Positions 29,526 through 39,350 of a DNA stretch of 64,000 nucleotides are shown here, one piece after another (within the stretch, counting starts at the first letter, position 1; every line of letters begins with the position of its first letter). The notes below the pieces were generated by a model. The model did no database searches, was not told the DNA's origin, and worked only from the letters and a program-made list of their open reading frames with translations. The stretch covers positions 1,550,001-1,614,000 of the forward strand of contig NZ_CP049916.1 of the NCBI RefSeq assembly GCF_011578285.1. The letters are read 5' to 3'. The DNA comes from Acinetobacter lanii (GTDB lineage Bacteria > Pseudomonadota > Gammaproteobacteria > Pseudomonadales > Moraxellaceae). A program made the translations under genes and the position numbers.

Positions 29526-29759
29526 ATGAAAACTACAGTGAAGTATGTTGTCCTAAAGAGTAAAGATTACCAACTCGGCACATCATTATTTGAGGAAGAT
29601 CTCGATGTAGGAAGTTCGTACTTTGATGAAATTCCAAATGTGATCAGTTTTCAGAACCATGATTTTAAAGTGAAGTCTAAGGAACTCACCAGAAAGCAAA
29701 TTTTCGATGATTTTGAAGAACATCAAACCATCTTGGTTAAAGTTATTTCGATGACTTAA
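29526..29759 (+). CDS. Small hypothetical protein
   Basis: This is a 77-residue soluble protein, not recognised. It is acidic and contains several beta-like segments. Start at ATG 29526. It is followed by a strong bidirectional terminator, which supports it being a real transcription unit. Confidence 0.5.
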   Translation: MKTTVKYVVLKSKDYQLGTSLFEEDLDVGSSYFDEIPNVISFQNHDFKVKSKELTRKQIFDDFEEHQTILVKVISMT

Positions 29760-29784
29760 AAAGCTTAAGCTAAAGTCATGCAAA

Positions 29785-29815
29785 TAAAAGGCAGAATTGA
29801 TTTCTGCCTTTTTGC
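29785..29815. terminator. Bidirectional terminator
   Basis: Stem AAAAGGCAGAA/TTCTGCCTTTTT with loop TTGAT, between convergent genes. Confidence 0.92.
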
Positions 29816-29826
29816 AGCTGATTCAA

Positions 29827-30276
29827 TTAAACAGCTGTTTTAACAATCAGCACAGGAATGTGACTTAAGCTCAATACTTCTTGCGCCACACTACCTAAGA
29901 TAAATTTTCTAAAGCCTTTACGCCCATGCGAACCCATCACAATCAGATCGGCATGGATTTCTTCTGCAATATTTAAAATCCCGGTTGCCGGCGGCACGCT
30001 ACGAATGATCAGCGTTTTAACTTCTAAACCATGGTTTTGAAAGCTTAGTTGAATATCGTTTAAACGACCTTGTGCATTTTGCTCTGCTTCTAGTACATAG
30101 TCTGTAATTGCAGGTGCAACTTTATAAAAATCAATGCTACGCAATGGATCTACTGAAAGTACCGACATGACGGTGATTTTACTGCCAAAAGCTTTTGCAA
30201 GCGCCTCTGCATGTTCGATCGCAGCATAAGAAATCGGGGAATCATCGACAGGGACGAGTATATTTTTATAAGACAT
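29827..30276 (-). CDS. Universal stress protein (UspA family)
   Basis: The 149-residue Usp-fold protein has the N-terminal strand NILVPVDDSP and the ATP-binding signature GSHGRKGFRKFILGSVAQ near residue 118. ATP binding is therefore likely. These cytosolic proteins accumulate under stress; the precise role is unknown. It is a single gene on the minus strand. Confidence 0.92.
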   Translation of the reverse strand: MSYKNILVPVDDSPISYAAIEHAEALAKAFGSKITVMSVLSVDPLRSIDFYKVAPAITDYVLEAEQNAQGRLNDIQLSFQNHGLEVKTLIIRSVPPATGILNIAEEIHADLIVMGSHGRKGFRKFILGSVAQEVLSLSHIPVLIVKTAV

Positions 30277-30473
30277 GTGCTACTCCATTTTTGTTGGATG
30301 TTCTGTTTATTGTTAGCATGTGCCTGATGTTTATACAATGAGATTTCCTGCCTTTAAGCAATGGACTTGATATGTTGAGAAATGAATTGAGAAAATATTG
30401 AGTTGTGTGATTTGCAGCCATTTCTTTGGGAAGTCATTGTTGTTTTGGTAATCCTCCCATAAATAACCGAATT

Positions 30474-30643
30474 TAAAAGTAGAGGTTAAGCAGCCATTAG
30501 AGGAGGCTTTCCTTTGTTTGCTTGGTGTGGTCTTTCATGATTGTAATGCCATTTTCAAGATAGACATAATCTGACTGTCAGTAAGTTTCGATGTTTTCAT
30601 GCAGTATCTGCTGCTTGTATCCTAAGAAAAAATTCTACTTTTA
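30474..30643 (-). mobile_element. 170-bp internally deleted insertion sequence with short terminal repeats
   Basis: The ends carry a 10-bp inverted repeat TAAAAGTAGA (30474-30483 and 30634-30643). Inside, on the minus strand, an ATG at 30600 opens a 21-codon start (MKTSKLTDSQIMSILKMALQ) that reads like the first residues of an IS3-family OrfA and then stops at 30535. The rest of the transposase is missing, so this is a deletion derivative that could move only with help in trans. Confidence 0.65.
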
Positions 30644-30656
30644 GATCCTTTAATTT

Positions 30657-30860
30657 TTGAGGGGATTACCATACGAGCATCATGATGTGGGCAAGTCTTT
30701 TCCCAATGTGGAAGCTGGACTTAGTGTGGATAATGGCGATTTAATTATTCCGACAACTAAAATTTACACATATAGAAAAGAATCCATCACCTTTAATGCC
30801 ATTACTGAATTTTATTATCTGAGAGATGATTATAGTATTGAGCGTGCTTTAGAGCGTTAG
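30657..30860 (+). pseudogene. Fragment of an unknown protein
   Basis: An open frame of about 67 codons from a TTG with no clear ribosome site directly follows the IS remnant. The translation looks protein-like ('VGKSFPNVEAGLSVDNGDLIIP') but I do not recognise it. It is probably the 3' end of a gene whose front was lost when the element inserted. The stretch 30861-31072 after it holds no gene I can see. Confidence 0.3.
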
Positions 30861-31072
30861 TATTTGAGGAGTTAAATATTTAAACCAATACATTACTAAT
30901 CGGTGGGTTTTTTTGCTATGAATTATTGGTTGATATTAGAAAAATTAAAGGGGACGCGTTGTTATTCACCATGTATTTCGTTATTCGCTAAGTATTTCCT
31001 TTGAAAGCGTCGATAGAGGGTGGATATCAGGCATAATGCCTTTTTTTTAAATCTAGAGCCTTTTTTTATCTT

Positions 31073-31303
31073 ATGGTAGATATTAACCAGTTAAACAATA
31101 TTTTTAATGCAACAGTCGCGAGTAATAAAAAACCTGAAAGGATTTTGATAGGTTATAAGCTTTACGCAGAGTTAATGAAGGATAGAAGATTTTTTGAAGA
31201 GGTTGTTGGATCTGCAATGAACCCTAGCAAACGGACGTACAACAATATCAAGATTAAAGTTACTCAAGATGAAAGTCAGTTAGAAGTTAAATATTCAGGA
31301 TAG
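31073..31303 (+). CDS. Small prophage-like hypothetical protein
   Basis: This is a 76-residue protein, not assigned to a function. It resembles small proteins often found in Acinetobacter prophages: 'LIGYKLYAELMKDRRFFEEV'. It has a terminator just downstream. Together with its small neighbours it points to a decayed prophage. The ribosome site is weak. Confidence 0.5.
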   Translation: MVDINQLNNIFNATVASNKKPERILIGYKLYAELMKDRRFFEEVVGSAMNPSKRTYNNIKIKVTQDESQLEVKYSG

Positions 31304-31313
31304 TATTTAAAAC

Positions 31314-31341
31314 ATGGGCTCACAGTGATGTGGGCTTTTTC
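31314..31341 (+). terminator. Rho-independent terminator
   Basis: Stem GCTCACA/TGTGGGC (one G-T pair), loop GTGA, then five T. Confidence 0.75.
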
Positions 31342-31453
31342 AATGCATAACTAAAAGAATGATGTGAATTAGCTCAACTGACATAGTTTGATAGTAAATA
31401 GGTTGTAAGCATACAAGGTGGTACAATAGTTAACCGTCTATGCAGCTTAATCC

Positions 31454-31738
31454 ATGTTAGAAATCTACAAATATCTTTATACAAAAATGAGTACATTCGG
31501 GTCATTACCAACATATAAAGTTTTTGCCAATAGCACCGATGCGAAAGTGAAATGGGTCTTTGCTGATAATACGTTTATTTATGGGCGCATATCCGACTGG
31601 TCCTTAAATCATTTGGGTCTTGATGCAGGGAAAGCATCGTGGTCGGAAGAGTCTAAATTGATTTTGGAAAATGAAAAAAGAAAATTAAGTTTGTATAAGT
31701 CATCGCATTTGGATTTTGAGACGGAAGCTCTTGTTTAG
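31454..31738 (+). CDS. Small hypothetical protein
   Basis: This is a 94-residue soluble protein, not recognised. It is rich in aromatic residues in its centre ('VKWVFADNTFIYGRISDWS'). The start is an ATG at 31454 without a strong ribosome site. It lies among prophage-like small genes; the following 31739-31955 shows no gene. Confidence 0.4.
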   Translation: MLEIYKYLYTKMSTFGSLPTYKVFANSTDAKVKWVFADNTFIYGRISDWSLNHLGLDAGKASWSEESKLILENEKRKLSLYKSSHLDFETEALV

Positions 31739-31955
31739 ACAGTTTAAGAAGCTAATTAGTTTTAATAACGTTATTTAAATTCCCTTGATTCGATGGTTTT
31801 AAGCATGGAATCGACTCAATATTAAACTAAATTTTATTATAAGTTATTGATTATATTAAACTTTAGAAAATAATTCTTACAAGTTTTTCATTCGCTATTG
31901 GGCCTATTTATTGTTTACTTGGTTCAAGCAATGATGCTTATCAAGGGTATTTAAA

Positions 31956-32123
31956 ATGAAATATATATTGAGATATTTCGCTGATGGTGATTTTAAAAAA
32001 GAGCGTGTGGATATTGAAGTGATTTCTACTGGTGGCAAGGTGGATTTCAACAAAGTTCAGAGATTCTTGCTTGCTAGTAACAAGGTTGGGGTGGCAATCA
32101 TTTTGTCGCCTGGAAACCTTTAA
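31956..32123 (+). CDS. Small prophage-like protein (55 residues)
   Basis: The 55-codon frame starts at ATG 31956, with AAGGG about 6 nt upstream. The residues read 'MKYILRYFADGDFKKERVD', then 'KVQRFLLASNKVGVAIILSPGNL'. A rho-independent terminator follows about 30 nt later, which supports a real gene. The function is unknown. Confidence 0.5.
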   Translation: MKYILRYFADGDFKKERVDIEVISTGGKVDFNKVQRFLLASNKVGVAIILSPGNL

Positions 32124-32151
32124 ATTCTGCTTAATTCATCAGTCTTTGGTA

Positions 32152-32181
32152 TAAAGCCCTGCAATCTGCGGGGCTTTTTAA
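32152..32181 (+). terminator. Rho-independent terminator
   Basis: Stem AAGCCCTGCA/TGCGGGGCTT (one mismatch), then five T. Confidence 0.85.
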
Positions 32182-32198
32182 TACCCTAAAAATCAACC

Positions 32199-32291
32199 CT
32201 ACTTATTGGTGGTCGACATGTAAACACGTAAGCCATTTGGCAATTCCAAGCATTCTGTGTCAGTAAGATAGCGGCTTGAATTATTCGTAGT
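32199..32291 (-). pseudogene. Remnant of a small phage-like gene
   Basis: On the minus strand a 30-codon tail is open between two stops and reads 'SRYLTDTECLELPNGLRVYMSTTNK', which looks like the C-terminus of a small phage protein. No start codon is present. It adds to the evidence for a decayed prophage here. Confidence 0.35.
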
Positions 32292-32392
32292 GGTTTAATG
32301 TGATAACCGCCATTTGATTTTAAAAGAAATTGATTATGTGTGATTACTCTCTTTCAAAATTTCTCCAAATAGGCGAACAGATTACGGCGCAT

Positions 32393-32436
32393 GAAACCCC
32401 GTTAAATATGCATTATTGGCGGGGTTTTTATTTTCT
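32393..32436 (+). terminator. Rho-independent terminator
   Basis: Stem AAACCCCG/CGGGGTTT with a long loop, then T-rich sequence, just ahead of the small gene at 32450. Confidence 0.8.
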
Positions 32437-32449
32437 ATTCGAGGTAATC

Positions 32450-32581
32450 ATGACAGATCGTGTACAAGCTAAAAAAGATTTGCAGTTTTGTTGTGATGAG
32501 CTGAGTAAATATCAAAACTTGAGTCGAACAGGCGTAAGACATAGTGAATTGGTAGCTATGGATAATGTGATGATTCGATAA
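32450..32581 (+). pseudogene. Truncated small prophage-like gene
   Basis: It starts at ATG 32450 with GAGG 5 nt upstream. The 43 codons (MTDRVQAKKDLQFCCDELSKYQ...MDNVMIR) end exactly where the IS5-type remnant begins, so the native 3' end is probably lost. A longer frame from 32330 runs through a terminator hairpin and is unlikely to be the true gene. Confidence 0.5.
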
Positions 32582-33170
32582 GAGCTTGTGAGTCGCTGAT
32601 ATTATTCTTTGTGTGCTGAACTGTATGTATTTGCAGTGTTTCAGCATCTATCCCTATGTGGAGTTTACGCCATTGTCGTCGATATTCAGGCTGATGTTTC
32701 TTACGTTTCCATTCACCTAAAAACTTCAAGCTAGTAGAATCAACGATGAGCAATATATTGCGCAAGGTAGTCCATCACAACTTTTTTGATAGCTAATGGT
32801 AATATCAATATGCTTTTGTCTTCTGCATATGGTCGAATAATCTGGTGCTGTCTAATCTAATCCACAAAGTTTAATCAGACTCTGAACAAAGCCTGTAACC
32901 ATACGCAAAGAAAGGCGAAAAAGAGATTTGATCATTAAACAGCATTGAATCGCTGCGTCGGAGTAGGTTTGATTTCGGCCGTGTTTACCGATGTAAAGAA
33001 CATACTATTGGGTGGCTGAATCAAACCAAATTGATATGTTTCCTCGATTGATCAAGGCTTTATTGTAGGCGGGCCAATTGGTTGTACGGTATATTTTGTG
33101 TGTAGGCTTTTTCATTAGGGAATTGTATTGCTTAAAAAGCTTTCAATGGTAGGTTTGTGCAACAAAGCCG
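32577..33170 (-). mobile_element. Decayed IS5-family element
   Basis: On the minus strand an IS5-type transposase begins at ATG 33115. It reads 'KIYRTTNWPAYNKALINRG' and then 'ISIWFDSATQ', followed by TAG where a tryptophan is expected. Later parts in other frames show 'GKHGRNQTYSDAAIQC' and the DDE pieces 'IVDSTSLKFLGEWKRKKHQ' and 'WRKLHIGIDAETLQI'. The start-side terminal repeat GGCTTTGTTGCACAAACC is visible near 33170. The other end is missing at about 32577. Several frameshifts and stops make it inactive. Confidence 0.85.
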
Positions 33171-33171
33171 T

Positions 33172-34656
33172 TCATGCATCAACTATTGACCCATTGACCC
33201 ATTGACCTTGTAAATTGGGTTCGACACACAGTTGATTTCGACCTTTTTCTTTGGCTTGGTAAAGCGCCGTATCCGCACGATTAATCAGTTGCTGAACTTT
33301 GGTACAGTAGGGCAAGCTTTGATAGCTTAGACCAATACTGACGCTGATATTCAATGCCGTGCCATCATCAAGTGGAATGGGTGTGGCATGAACCACATTA
33401 CAAATCCGTTGGGCAATATCAACACTTTGCTTTAAGGTTAAATCTTTTAATAAAATCGCAAATTCTTCACCGCCAATGCGCCCAAACAAATCGCTGGAGC
33501 GAATTTGAGTTTGCACCTGCTTGGTAAATTCTTGCAGAACCTTGTCACCCACCGCATGCCCATAGGTGTCATTGATTTTTTTAAAATGGTCTAAATCCAT
33601 GACCAAGATCGATACTGTTTTGGCTTGTGGTTTAGCATTTTCTGTACTGACCATACGCTCGCTTTCTTGATAGAAATAACGGCGATTCATTGCTGTGGTT
33701 AAACCATCATGATTGGCAAGATACAAAATTTGATGATAAAGCTTTTGGCGATTTAAACTAATAATCGATAAAGTGAGCGGGCCCAACGCCAACATAAACA
33801 AACCAATCCGAATCGATAATGCGGTAAGAATGAATGCATCAGGGGATTCAGCCAAATAATAGTTGCTAATGGTGTGGTGCATAAACATACAGACCAAGCA
33901 ATTCACAACCGCAACCAAAAATAAATTGTAGGTTAATGCTGCCCAAATCAACGCCCCAATCGGGAACATGATTGCACCTGGACCGACAAAGAAATAAGTC
34001 AGTCCAAGCGATAGAATCACAAAAGCCATCGGTAAACTGTTTTGAATCGCAAAGGGTTGTTTGCGTTTATCTTCAACAAAGCTTTTAGCGGTTTTAAGCG
34101 AAGGGATTGCCAAAATAATCGGCAGGAAACACACCACATTTAAGATTTCACCCGTCCACCACATGCCAAAATCAGTCCAAAGGCGATCTAAAGACATAAA
34201 GGTATTCGGTAAATGAGGCACTGTTGATACTGCAAATGCTGCACTGGCTAAACAGCCACCCAGAGAGCTGATTACGAATAAATAAACAAAGGTTAAACCT
34301 TTATTGAACTGTTTATAATCCAGTTTAAACAGTTTGACTAAGCCTAAGCTAATCAAGGGATTGAGTAAATTGGCACAGGTCAGCGCGAGAGTGACAAAGA
34401 AGAATCCACCTGTGCTTAAATCGGCTAGCATGTAACCTAGGAAGGCACCAAGCCAGCCTCCAACATTATTCAGTTGTTTAAAGTGTAAAAATAAACCAAA
34501 CAATACGGCATTTGCCGGCCAAAAAATAGAAAGGAACGCCATGGGGCGACCCAAAATTCCTGCATAGGCACACAGTGCAATCACGATCCCCACAATAAAA
34601 AAAGATTGGAGTGACTGTCGTAAATGTATCCGAGAACTTTGAATCGCTAAAGACAC
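33172..34656 (-). CDS. Diguanylate cyclase with MASE1 membrane sensor
   Basis: The 494-residue protein should make cyclic di-GMP from two GTP. Residues 15-310 are a polytopic MASE1-type sensor with about eight hydrophobic helices. Residues 330-480 are a GGDEF domain with an intact active site GRIGGEEFAILL near residue 395. I see no RxxD inhibitory site directly upstream of it. The stop codon lies only two bases from the IS5 remnant, so the last few residues (about SIVDA) may have been altered by insertion. Confidence 0.92.
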   Translation of the reverse strand: MSLAIQSSRIHLRQSLQSFFIVGIVIALCAYAGILGRPMAFLSIFWPANAVLFGLFLHFKQLNNVGGWLGAFLGYMLADLSTGGFFFVTLALTCANLLNPLISLGLVKLFKLDYKQFNKGLTFVYLFVISSLGGCLASAAFAVSTVPHLPNTFMSLDRLWTDFGMWWTGEILNVVCFLPIILAIPSLKTAKSFVEDKRKQPFAIQNSLPMAFVILSLGLTYFFVGPGAIMFPIGALIWAALTYNLFLVAVVNCLVCMFMHHTISNYYLAESPDAFILTALSIRIGLFMLALGPLTLSIISLNRQKLYHQILYLANHDGLTTAMNRRYFYQESERMVSTENAKPQAKTVSILVMDLDHFKKINDTYGHAVGDKVLQEFTKQVQTQIRSSDLFGRIGGEEFAILLKDLTLKQSVDIAQRICNVVHATPIPLDDGTALNISVSIGLSYQSLPYCTKVQQLINRADTALYQAKEKGRNQLCVEPNLQGQWVNGSIVDA

Positions 34657-34915
34657 TATAATTTCCTATTATTTTTGATCTCATATTTAATTTTTAAAAA
34701 AGATCAATTCTTAGAATTTCTTACCATAAGCTTAGCTGTTTGTTATTTAATTTCAATAGCTTTGCTTTTTATATTTGAATCAAATGTGCTTAAAAATGTG
34801 GACTGAATAACGATTCAGCAAAAAACAACAAAATTGTTCGTATCGCGTGAATTTTTCAGGAATTTATCTGGAACTATGCTAAGTTATCTTGATGAAATTT
34901 ATAAACAGTTGAAGT

Positions 34916-35398
34916 ATGAAAAGAATTGCACTCCTGATGCCTTTTTTAGTAATTGCTCATGCTTTAGTGCATGCAGAACCAGCAGTTGTTGCAACAGCCA
35001 AATCAGCAGATTTACAACAAGACCAAAACAGTATTCGTATTTCAACCCGACCTGAAATTTTAGGCTTATGGGGAATGGAAATGCCAAATAATAAAAAATG
35101 TGTCGAATATTATAATTTCCGTGGTGGCAACCAAGTCGTTGTAAACAGTGCTAAAGAGTGGTCCACTGGACTTTTTGAATATCAACCCTCACCGGACAAT
35201 ACCTTATCGGTTTTGCCAACCTTGGTCATGCAAGTGAATTATGAAAATAATGAAGTGGATTGCTCGGGTCATAAAGTCGATCAAGCCGGTGAAGTGTCGC
35301 AATATTTTGTGCAATGGAAAAGTGCCAACCAAATCAATTTCTGTGCAAATGAATTGGGTAAAGATTGTTTTGCCACTTTACGCCGTGTCTTGCCTTAA
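34916..35398 (+). CDS. Hypothetical secreted protein
   Basis: This 160-residue protein has a typical signal peptide (MKRIALLMPFLVIAHALVHA, cleavage after about residue 20). The mature part has five cysteines and reads 'EILGLWGMEMPNNKKCVEYYNF', a pattern of small periplasmic proteins. The function is unknown. It is a single gene, convergent with accC. Confidence 0.7.
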   Translation: MKRIALLMPFLVIAHALVHAEPAVVATAKSADLQQDQNSIRISTRPEILGLWGMEMPNNKKCVEYYNFRGGNQVVVNSAKEWSTGLFEYQPSPDNTLSVLPTLVMQVNYENNEVDCSGHKVDQAGEVSQYFVQWKSANQINFCANELGKDCFATLRRVLP

Positions 35399-35456
35399 AT
35401 GAGTATTTAAGCTGAATAACTCGTGATTCGATTCAGTACACACTAAAAAACAGCAC

Positions 35457-35490
35457 ATAAAAAAGCCACTCGAAAGTGGCTTTTAATTTT
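35457..35490. terminator. Bidirectional terminator downstream of accC
   Basis: Stem AAAAAGCCACT/AGTGGCTTTT with a CGAA loop, between convergent genes. Confidence 0.92.
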
Positions 35491-35506
35491 CAATCATGGA
35501 TTGCTT

Positions 35507-36871
35507 TTAAGCGTCTTTTTCATGACCTTGCACTTGTTTTAATAAGTGTTTCTCAAGGTAATGAATATCCATTGCTTGTTTGCAGAAGTTCTTGTCTTCC
35601 AAAATCAAATCTTTATGCAATGGAATATTGGTTTTAATGCCAGTTAAAATGATTTCATCCAAAGCTTGCTTCATACGTGCAATCGCAGTTTCACGATCAT
35701 GACCAAAGGCAATGAGTTTTGCAATCATCGAATCGTAATACGGCGGAATGCTATAACCTGAATAGATATGTGAATCTAAACGGATCCCTGCACCACCTGG
35801 CGCATAGAAGTGCTCAATTTTACCCGGAGAAGGTAGGAATGTAGACGGATCTTCAGCATTGATACGGCATTCAATCGCATGACCTTTCAGCTCAATATCT
35901 TCCTGTTGAAGATTTAAACCTAAACCAGCAGCAATACGAAGCTGTTGCTCAATAATGTCCACACCTGTCACTTGTTCCGTCACAGGATGTTCAACTTGAA
36001 CGCGGGTATTCATCTCAATAAAGAAGAATTCACCGTCTTCAAACAAGAACTCAAATGTACCCGCACCACGGTATTGCATCAATTTACAGGCATTGACACA
36101 CGCTTCTAAAATATGCGCTCGCGCTTCTTCAGGTAAACCTGGAGCAGGGGCTTCTTCCAAAACTTTTTGATGACGGCGTTGTAGAGAACAGTCACGGTCA
36201 TATAAATGTACCGCATGACCATTCCCATCTGCCAAAACTTGCACTTCGACATGGCGTGGTTTTTGTAAGAAACGTTCCATATAGACCGTATCATCACCAA
36301 ACCACATTTCTGCATCACGTTGCGCCGCTTGTACAGATTCAAGCAAGGTGTCAACACGTTCCACAATACGCATACCACGACCACCACCACCTGAAGCAGC
36401 TTTTACGATCAATGGGAAACCAATTTCTTTGGCTTCGGCGAGGGCATTGTTTGGGGTGACTGCATGTGCAGAGCCCGGAACCGTTGGAACACCAGCTTTA
36501 CGCATGGCCATAATCGCAGAGACTTTATTGCCCATCAGGCGAATATGTTCTGGACGTGGACCAATAAAAATAAAACCTGAGCTTTCTACAATTTCTGCAA
36601 ATTCAGCATTTTCAGACAAGAAGCCATAACCCGGGTGAATCGCATCTGCACCGGTGATTTCTGCAGCGGTGATAATCGCAGGAATATTTAAATAACTTTC
36701 GCTACTTGCACCTGGACCAATACATACGGCTTCATCACAAAAGCGTAAATGCATCAGGTCTTTATCGGCGTCAGAATAGATCCCTACAGTTTTAATACCG
36801 AGGGTTTTACATGCCCGAGTGATTCGCAATGCGATCTCACCTCGGTTTGCAATCAGAACTTTTTGCAACAT
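35507..36871 (-). CDS. accC: Biotin carboxylase AccC
   Basis: AccC carboxylates the biotin on AccB using ATP and bicarbonate, the first half of acetyl-CoA carboxylase. The 454 residues show the ATP-grasp glycine loop GGGGRGMR near residue 165, the [14 protein letters not shown] segment and the N-terminal [11 protein letters not shown]. The length is slightly above that of E. coli AccC owing to a short C-terminal extension. The gene is 15 nt downstream of accB. Confidence 0.97.
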   Translation of the reverse strand: MLQKVLIANRGEIALRITRACKTLGIKTVGIYSDADKDLMHLRFCDEAVCIGPGASSESYLNIPAIITAAEITGADAIHPGYGFLSENAEFAEIVESSGFIFIGPRPEHIRLMGNKVSAIMAMRKAGVPTVPGSAHAVTPNNALAEAKEIGFPLIVKAASGGGGRGMRIVERVDTLLESVQAAQRDAEMWFGDDTVYMERFLQKPRHVEVQVLADGNGHAVHLYDRDCSLQRRHQKVLEEAPAPGLPEEARAHILEACVNACKLMQYRGAGTFEFLFEDGEFFFIEMNTRVQVEHPVTEQVTGVDIIEQQLRIAAGLGLNLQQEDIELKGHAIECRINAEDPSTFLPSPGKIEHFYAPGGAGIRLDSHIYSGYSIPPYYDSMIAKLIAFGHDRETAIARMKQALDEIILTGIKTNIPLHKDLILEDKNFCKQAMDIHYLEKHLLKQVQGHEKDA

Positions 36872-36886
36872 ATCAAGCCCCAGATA

Positions 36887-37303
36887 TTACGCGCGGTAGC
36901 GGAATAATGGTTGACCGAATTGGATGACATCGCCGTTTTTAACTAAAATTTCTTCAACAACACCACTTTGCGTGGCTTCAATCGGGTTCATGATTTTCAT
37001 CGCTTCAATGATGCCCAATGTTTCACCTGCAGAGACCGTTTGACCCACATTAACAAATGGCGCTTCGCCTGGATTTGGCGCTGAATAGAACACACCGACC
37101 ATAGGTGAAGTTTCAACAGCACCACGTGCTGCAGCTTTAACTACCGGTGCTTCAGGCGCAGCAGCAGCCATTGGCACACCTGCAGCGATCACAGGATTAC
37201 GGCGGGCTAAAGCAATCGATTGGTCACCTTCTTTGACTTCGATAGATTGAAGATCAGATTCAATCATCAAATCGATGAGCTTTTTGATTTTGCGAATATC
37301 CAT
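36887..37303 (-). CDS. accB: Biotin carboxyl carrier protein AccB
   Basis: AccB carries the biotin of acetyl-CoA carboxylase. The 138 residues have an N-terminal helical part, an alanine/proline-rich linker, and a C-terminal biotinyl domain with the modified lysine in EAMKIMNP. It lies in an aroQ-accB-accC operon, an arrangement common in gamma-proteobacteria. Confidence 0.97.
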   Translation of the reverse strand: MDIRKIKKLIDLMIESDLQSIEVKEGDQSIALARRNPVIAAGVPMAAAAPEAPVVKAAARGAVETSPMVGVFYSAPNPGEAPFVNVGQTVSAGETLGIIEAMKIMNPIEATQSGVVEEILVKNGDVIQFGQPLFRYRA

Positions 37304-37315
37304 GGATGCGTATTC

Positions 37316-37777
37316 CTAAGATTGAGAATGAGTGGAAGATTGAATTTTCTGTGTCGCATGACTCAGTGCAAAGGAGTAGCCTTGCGCACCCAAGCCACAG
37401 ATCACACCAACCGCTTTATCGGAGAGATATGAGTGATGTCTAAATGCTTCACGCGCATGGACATTAGACAAATGAACTTCAATAAACGGAATTGCAACGC
37501 CCAATAGGGCATCACGGACAGCAACAGAGGTGTGAGTCAATGCTGCTGGATTGATAACAATAAAGTCGACGCCGTCGGTTTGCGCCTGATGAATACGATC
37601 TACGATCGCACCTTCCCAATTACTTTGGAAGGTTTGCAATTGAATGGCAGTTTCTTGAGCTTGCTGTACAAGTTGCTGATTGATGTCATCTAAGGTGAGA
37701 TGCCCATACACTTCAGGTTCTCGCTTTCCTAGCAAATTTAAATTCGGTCCATGTATGACCAAGATGGTCGAACTCAT
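37316..37777 (-). CDS. aroQ: Type II 3-dehydroquinate dehydratase AroQ
   Basis: AroQ dehydrates 3-dehydroquinate in the shikimate pathway. The 153 residues include the N-terminal [16 protein letters not shown] with the catalytic tyrosine, [11 protein letters not shown], and [14 protein letters not shown] with the substrate-binding motifs. It is the first gene of the aroQ-accB-accC operon, 12 nt before accB. Confidence 0.96.
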   Translation of the reverse strand: MSSTILVIHGPNLNLLGKREPEVYGHLTLDDINQQLVQQAQETAIQLQTFQSNWEGAIVDRIHQAQTDGVDFIVINPAALTHTSVAVRDALLGVAIPFIEVHLSNVHAREAFRHHSYLSDKAVGVICGLGAQGYSFALSHATQKIQSSTHSQS

Positions 37778-38012
37778 GAAGACTGCTCCAATAGATAAGT
37801 TGCACGATCACTTTGCACGTTGTCTGCAAAGTTTGCCTATTATGGCATATTTTTGCACTTTAATTTTGTAAAATGTTTAAATTTGAACTAACTGTTCAGA
37901 TCTAAATCGTGCTCTATTTTGAGAACTTTGCAAGGAATAGGCAATGTTAAAAGATGACATTTTTTATAATTATTTCATTTTGTGTATTTTAAACTGAATT
38001 GACCAAAAGTAT

Positions 38013-39341
38013 TCATTTGATTTGTGTAACCGCCATGTGCGAATCATCAATCAGCAGAATTTCATTCCAACAAGTGGTATAACGGGGCGAACGATGTTGT
38101 TGCTTCATTTGCCATTGCTGGTGTAGCGAGTGATACCCGACTTGAATGCAATCTGCGCCGTAGCGATTTTTCATTTTAGACAGGGTGCGCATCAGTTGAT
38201 TGCGTTGTTCAATCAGCGCTAAAGGTTGCCATAGATCATCGATATGCTGCTGCTTCGGATGTAGAGCAGAGAACATCACGCCAACTTTGACGTATTTAGT
38301 ATTTTCCTTAAATAAAACATTGATTTGCTCTTGTGCTGCTTGGGTCAATATCAGCAAATCATCGGTGGCATAATCGAGTCCCAGTGCATGAGAAGCTGCC
38401 TTTTTATAAGGAGGAAAATGAATTTTTTCATATAAGGAAACGTGTACGCAGGCACAAAGTTGCTGTTGGCTGATTAAACGTCGATGTGCACGATTCAAAT
38501 GAAACACCAGTGCTTGCTTGATCAGTGATACATCCGTTAGCGGGGATGCAAAACTGCGTGAAGCTAAAATGCGTTTTGCGGGTAAAGCGGGATCATCGAG
38601 ACCAATACAGGATTGACCTTTTAGTTCACGAATGGTGCGAGCAATGAGGACAGAAAATTGCTTGGCAAGATGATGTTCATTGGCAAAAGTTAAGTCAAAG
38701 CAGTTGCGAATTTCATAAGCTTTCAGTTGTTTGCTGATTTGACGTCCAATTCCCCAAACTTCAGCAACATCGGTTTCCAAAAGCAACGCTTCAAAACTAC
38801 AAGGGTCTAAAGCCAAAATGGAACAGACCCCCTCAAACGCATAACGCTTTTTGGCAAAATGATTGGCAAGCTTGGCTTGGGTTTTACTGTAACCAATACC
38901 AATACTACAAGGAAGTCCTAACCATTTTTGAATTTGGTCCAATAATTCTCTGCAATAGGTCTCTAAATCGAGAATAGGTTGATAAGCAGTGAGACGAATA
39001 AAGCATTCGTCAATCGAATAAGGTTCTAAATCATTCTCTTGATCAAAATGTTGCGCTAAAATTTCAAAAAAACGCCGAGACATATCGCCATATAAGGCAT
39101 AGTTACTTGAAAATACTCTAACCCCAGCGGCTAATGCTTGGTGTTGCATTTCATACCACGGCACCGCCATACCAATACCCAATGCTTTGGCTTCATTGCT
39201 TCTCGAGACCACGCAACCATCATTGTTACTCAGTACAACCACAGGCTGACCAAGCAAACTCGGGTCAAATATACGTTCACAACTGACATAGCAGTTATTG
39301 ATATCAATTAAGGCATAAATTTCTTCTTCAAAAACTTGCAT
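38013..39341 (-). CDS. umuC: UmuC-like Y-family DNA polymerase V subunit
   Basis: UmuC is the catalytic subunit of error-prone DNA polymerase V. The 442 residues begin with the palm motif [20 protein letters not shown], and the second acidic motif YSIDECF is present. The palm, fingers and little-finger domains are all there. It directly follows the extended umuD (9 nt gap), so the two form one SOS operon. The symbol marks the family; there may be other copies in the genome. Confidence 0.92.
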   Translation of the reverse strand: MQVFEEEIYALIDINNCYVSCERIFDPSLLGQPVVVLSNNDGCVVSRSNEAKALGIGMAVPWYEMQHQALAAGVRVFSSNYALYGDMSRRFFEILAQHFDQENDLEPYSIDECFIRLTAYQPILDLETYCRELLDQIQKWLGLPCSIGIGYSKTQAKLANHFAKKRYAFEGVCSILALDPCSFEALLLETDVAEVWGIGRQISKQLKAYEIRNCFDLTFANEHHLAKQFSVLIARTIRELKGQSCIGLDDPALPAKRILASRSFASPLTDVSLIKQALVFHLNRAHRRLISQQQLCACVHVSLYEKIHFPPYKKAASHALGLDYATDDLLILTQAAQEQINVLFKENTKYVKVGVMFSALHPKQQHIDDLWQPLALIEQRNQLMRTLSKMKNRYGADCIQVGYHSLHQQWQMKQQHRSPRYTTCWNEILLIDDSHMAVTQIK

Positions 39342-39350
39342 GGTGATGAC

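Noticed and set aside
30870..30915. Weak terminator-like hairpin after the fragment at 30657 (AAACC...GGGTTT).
   Set aside because: The stem is only about five pairs with a long loop, too weak to call.
32330..32449. Longer version of the small gene at 32450.
   Set aside because: The extension runs through a rho-independent terminator, and the ATG at 32450 has its own GAGG site.
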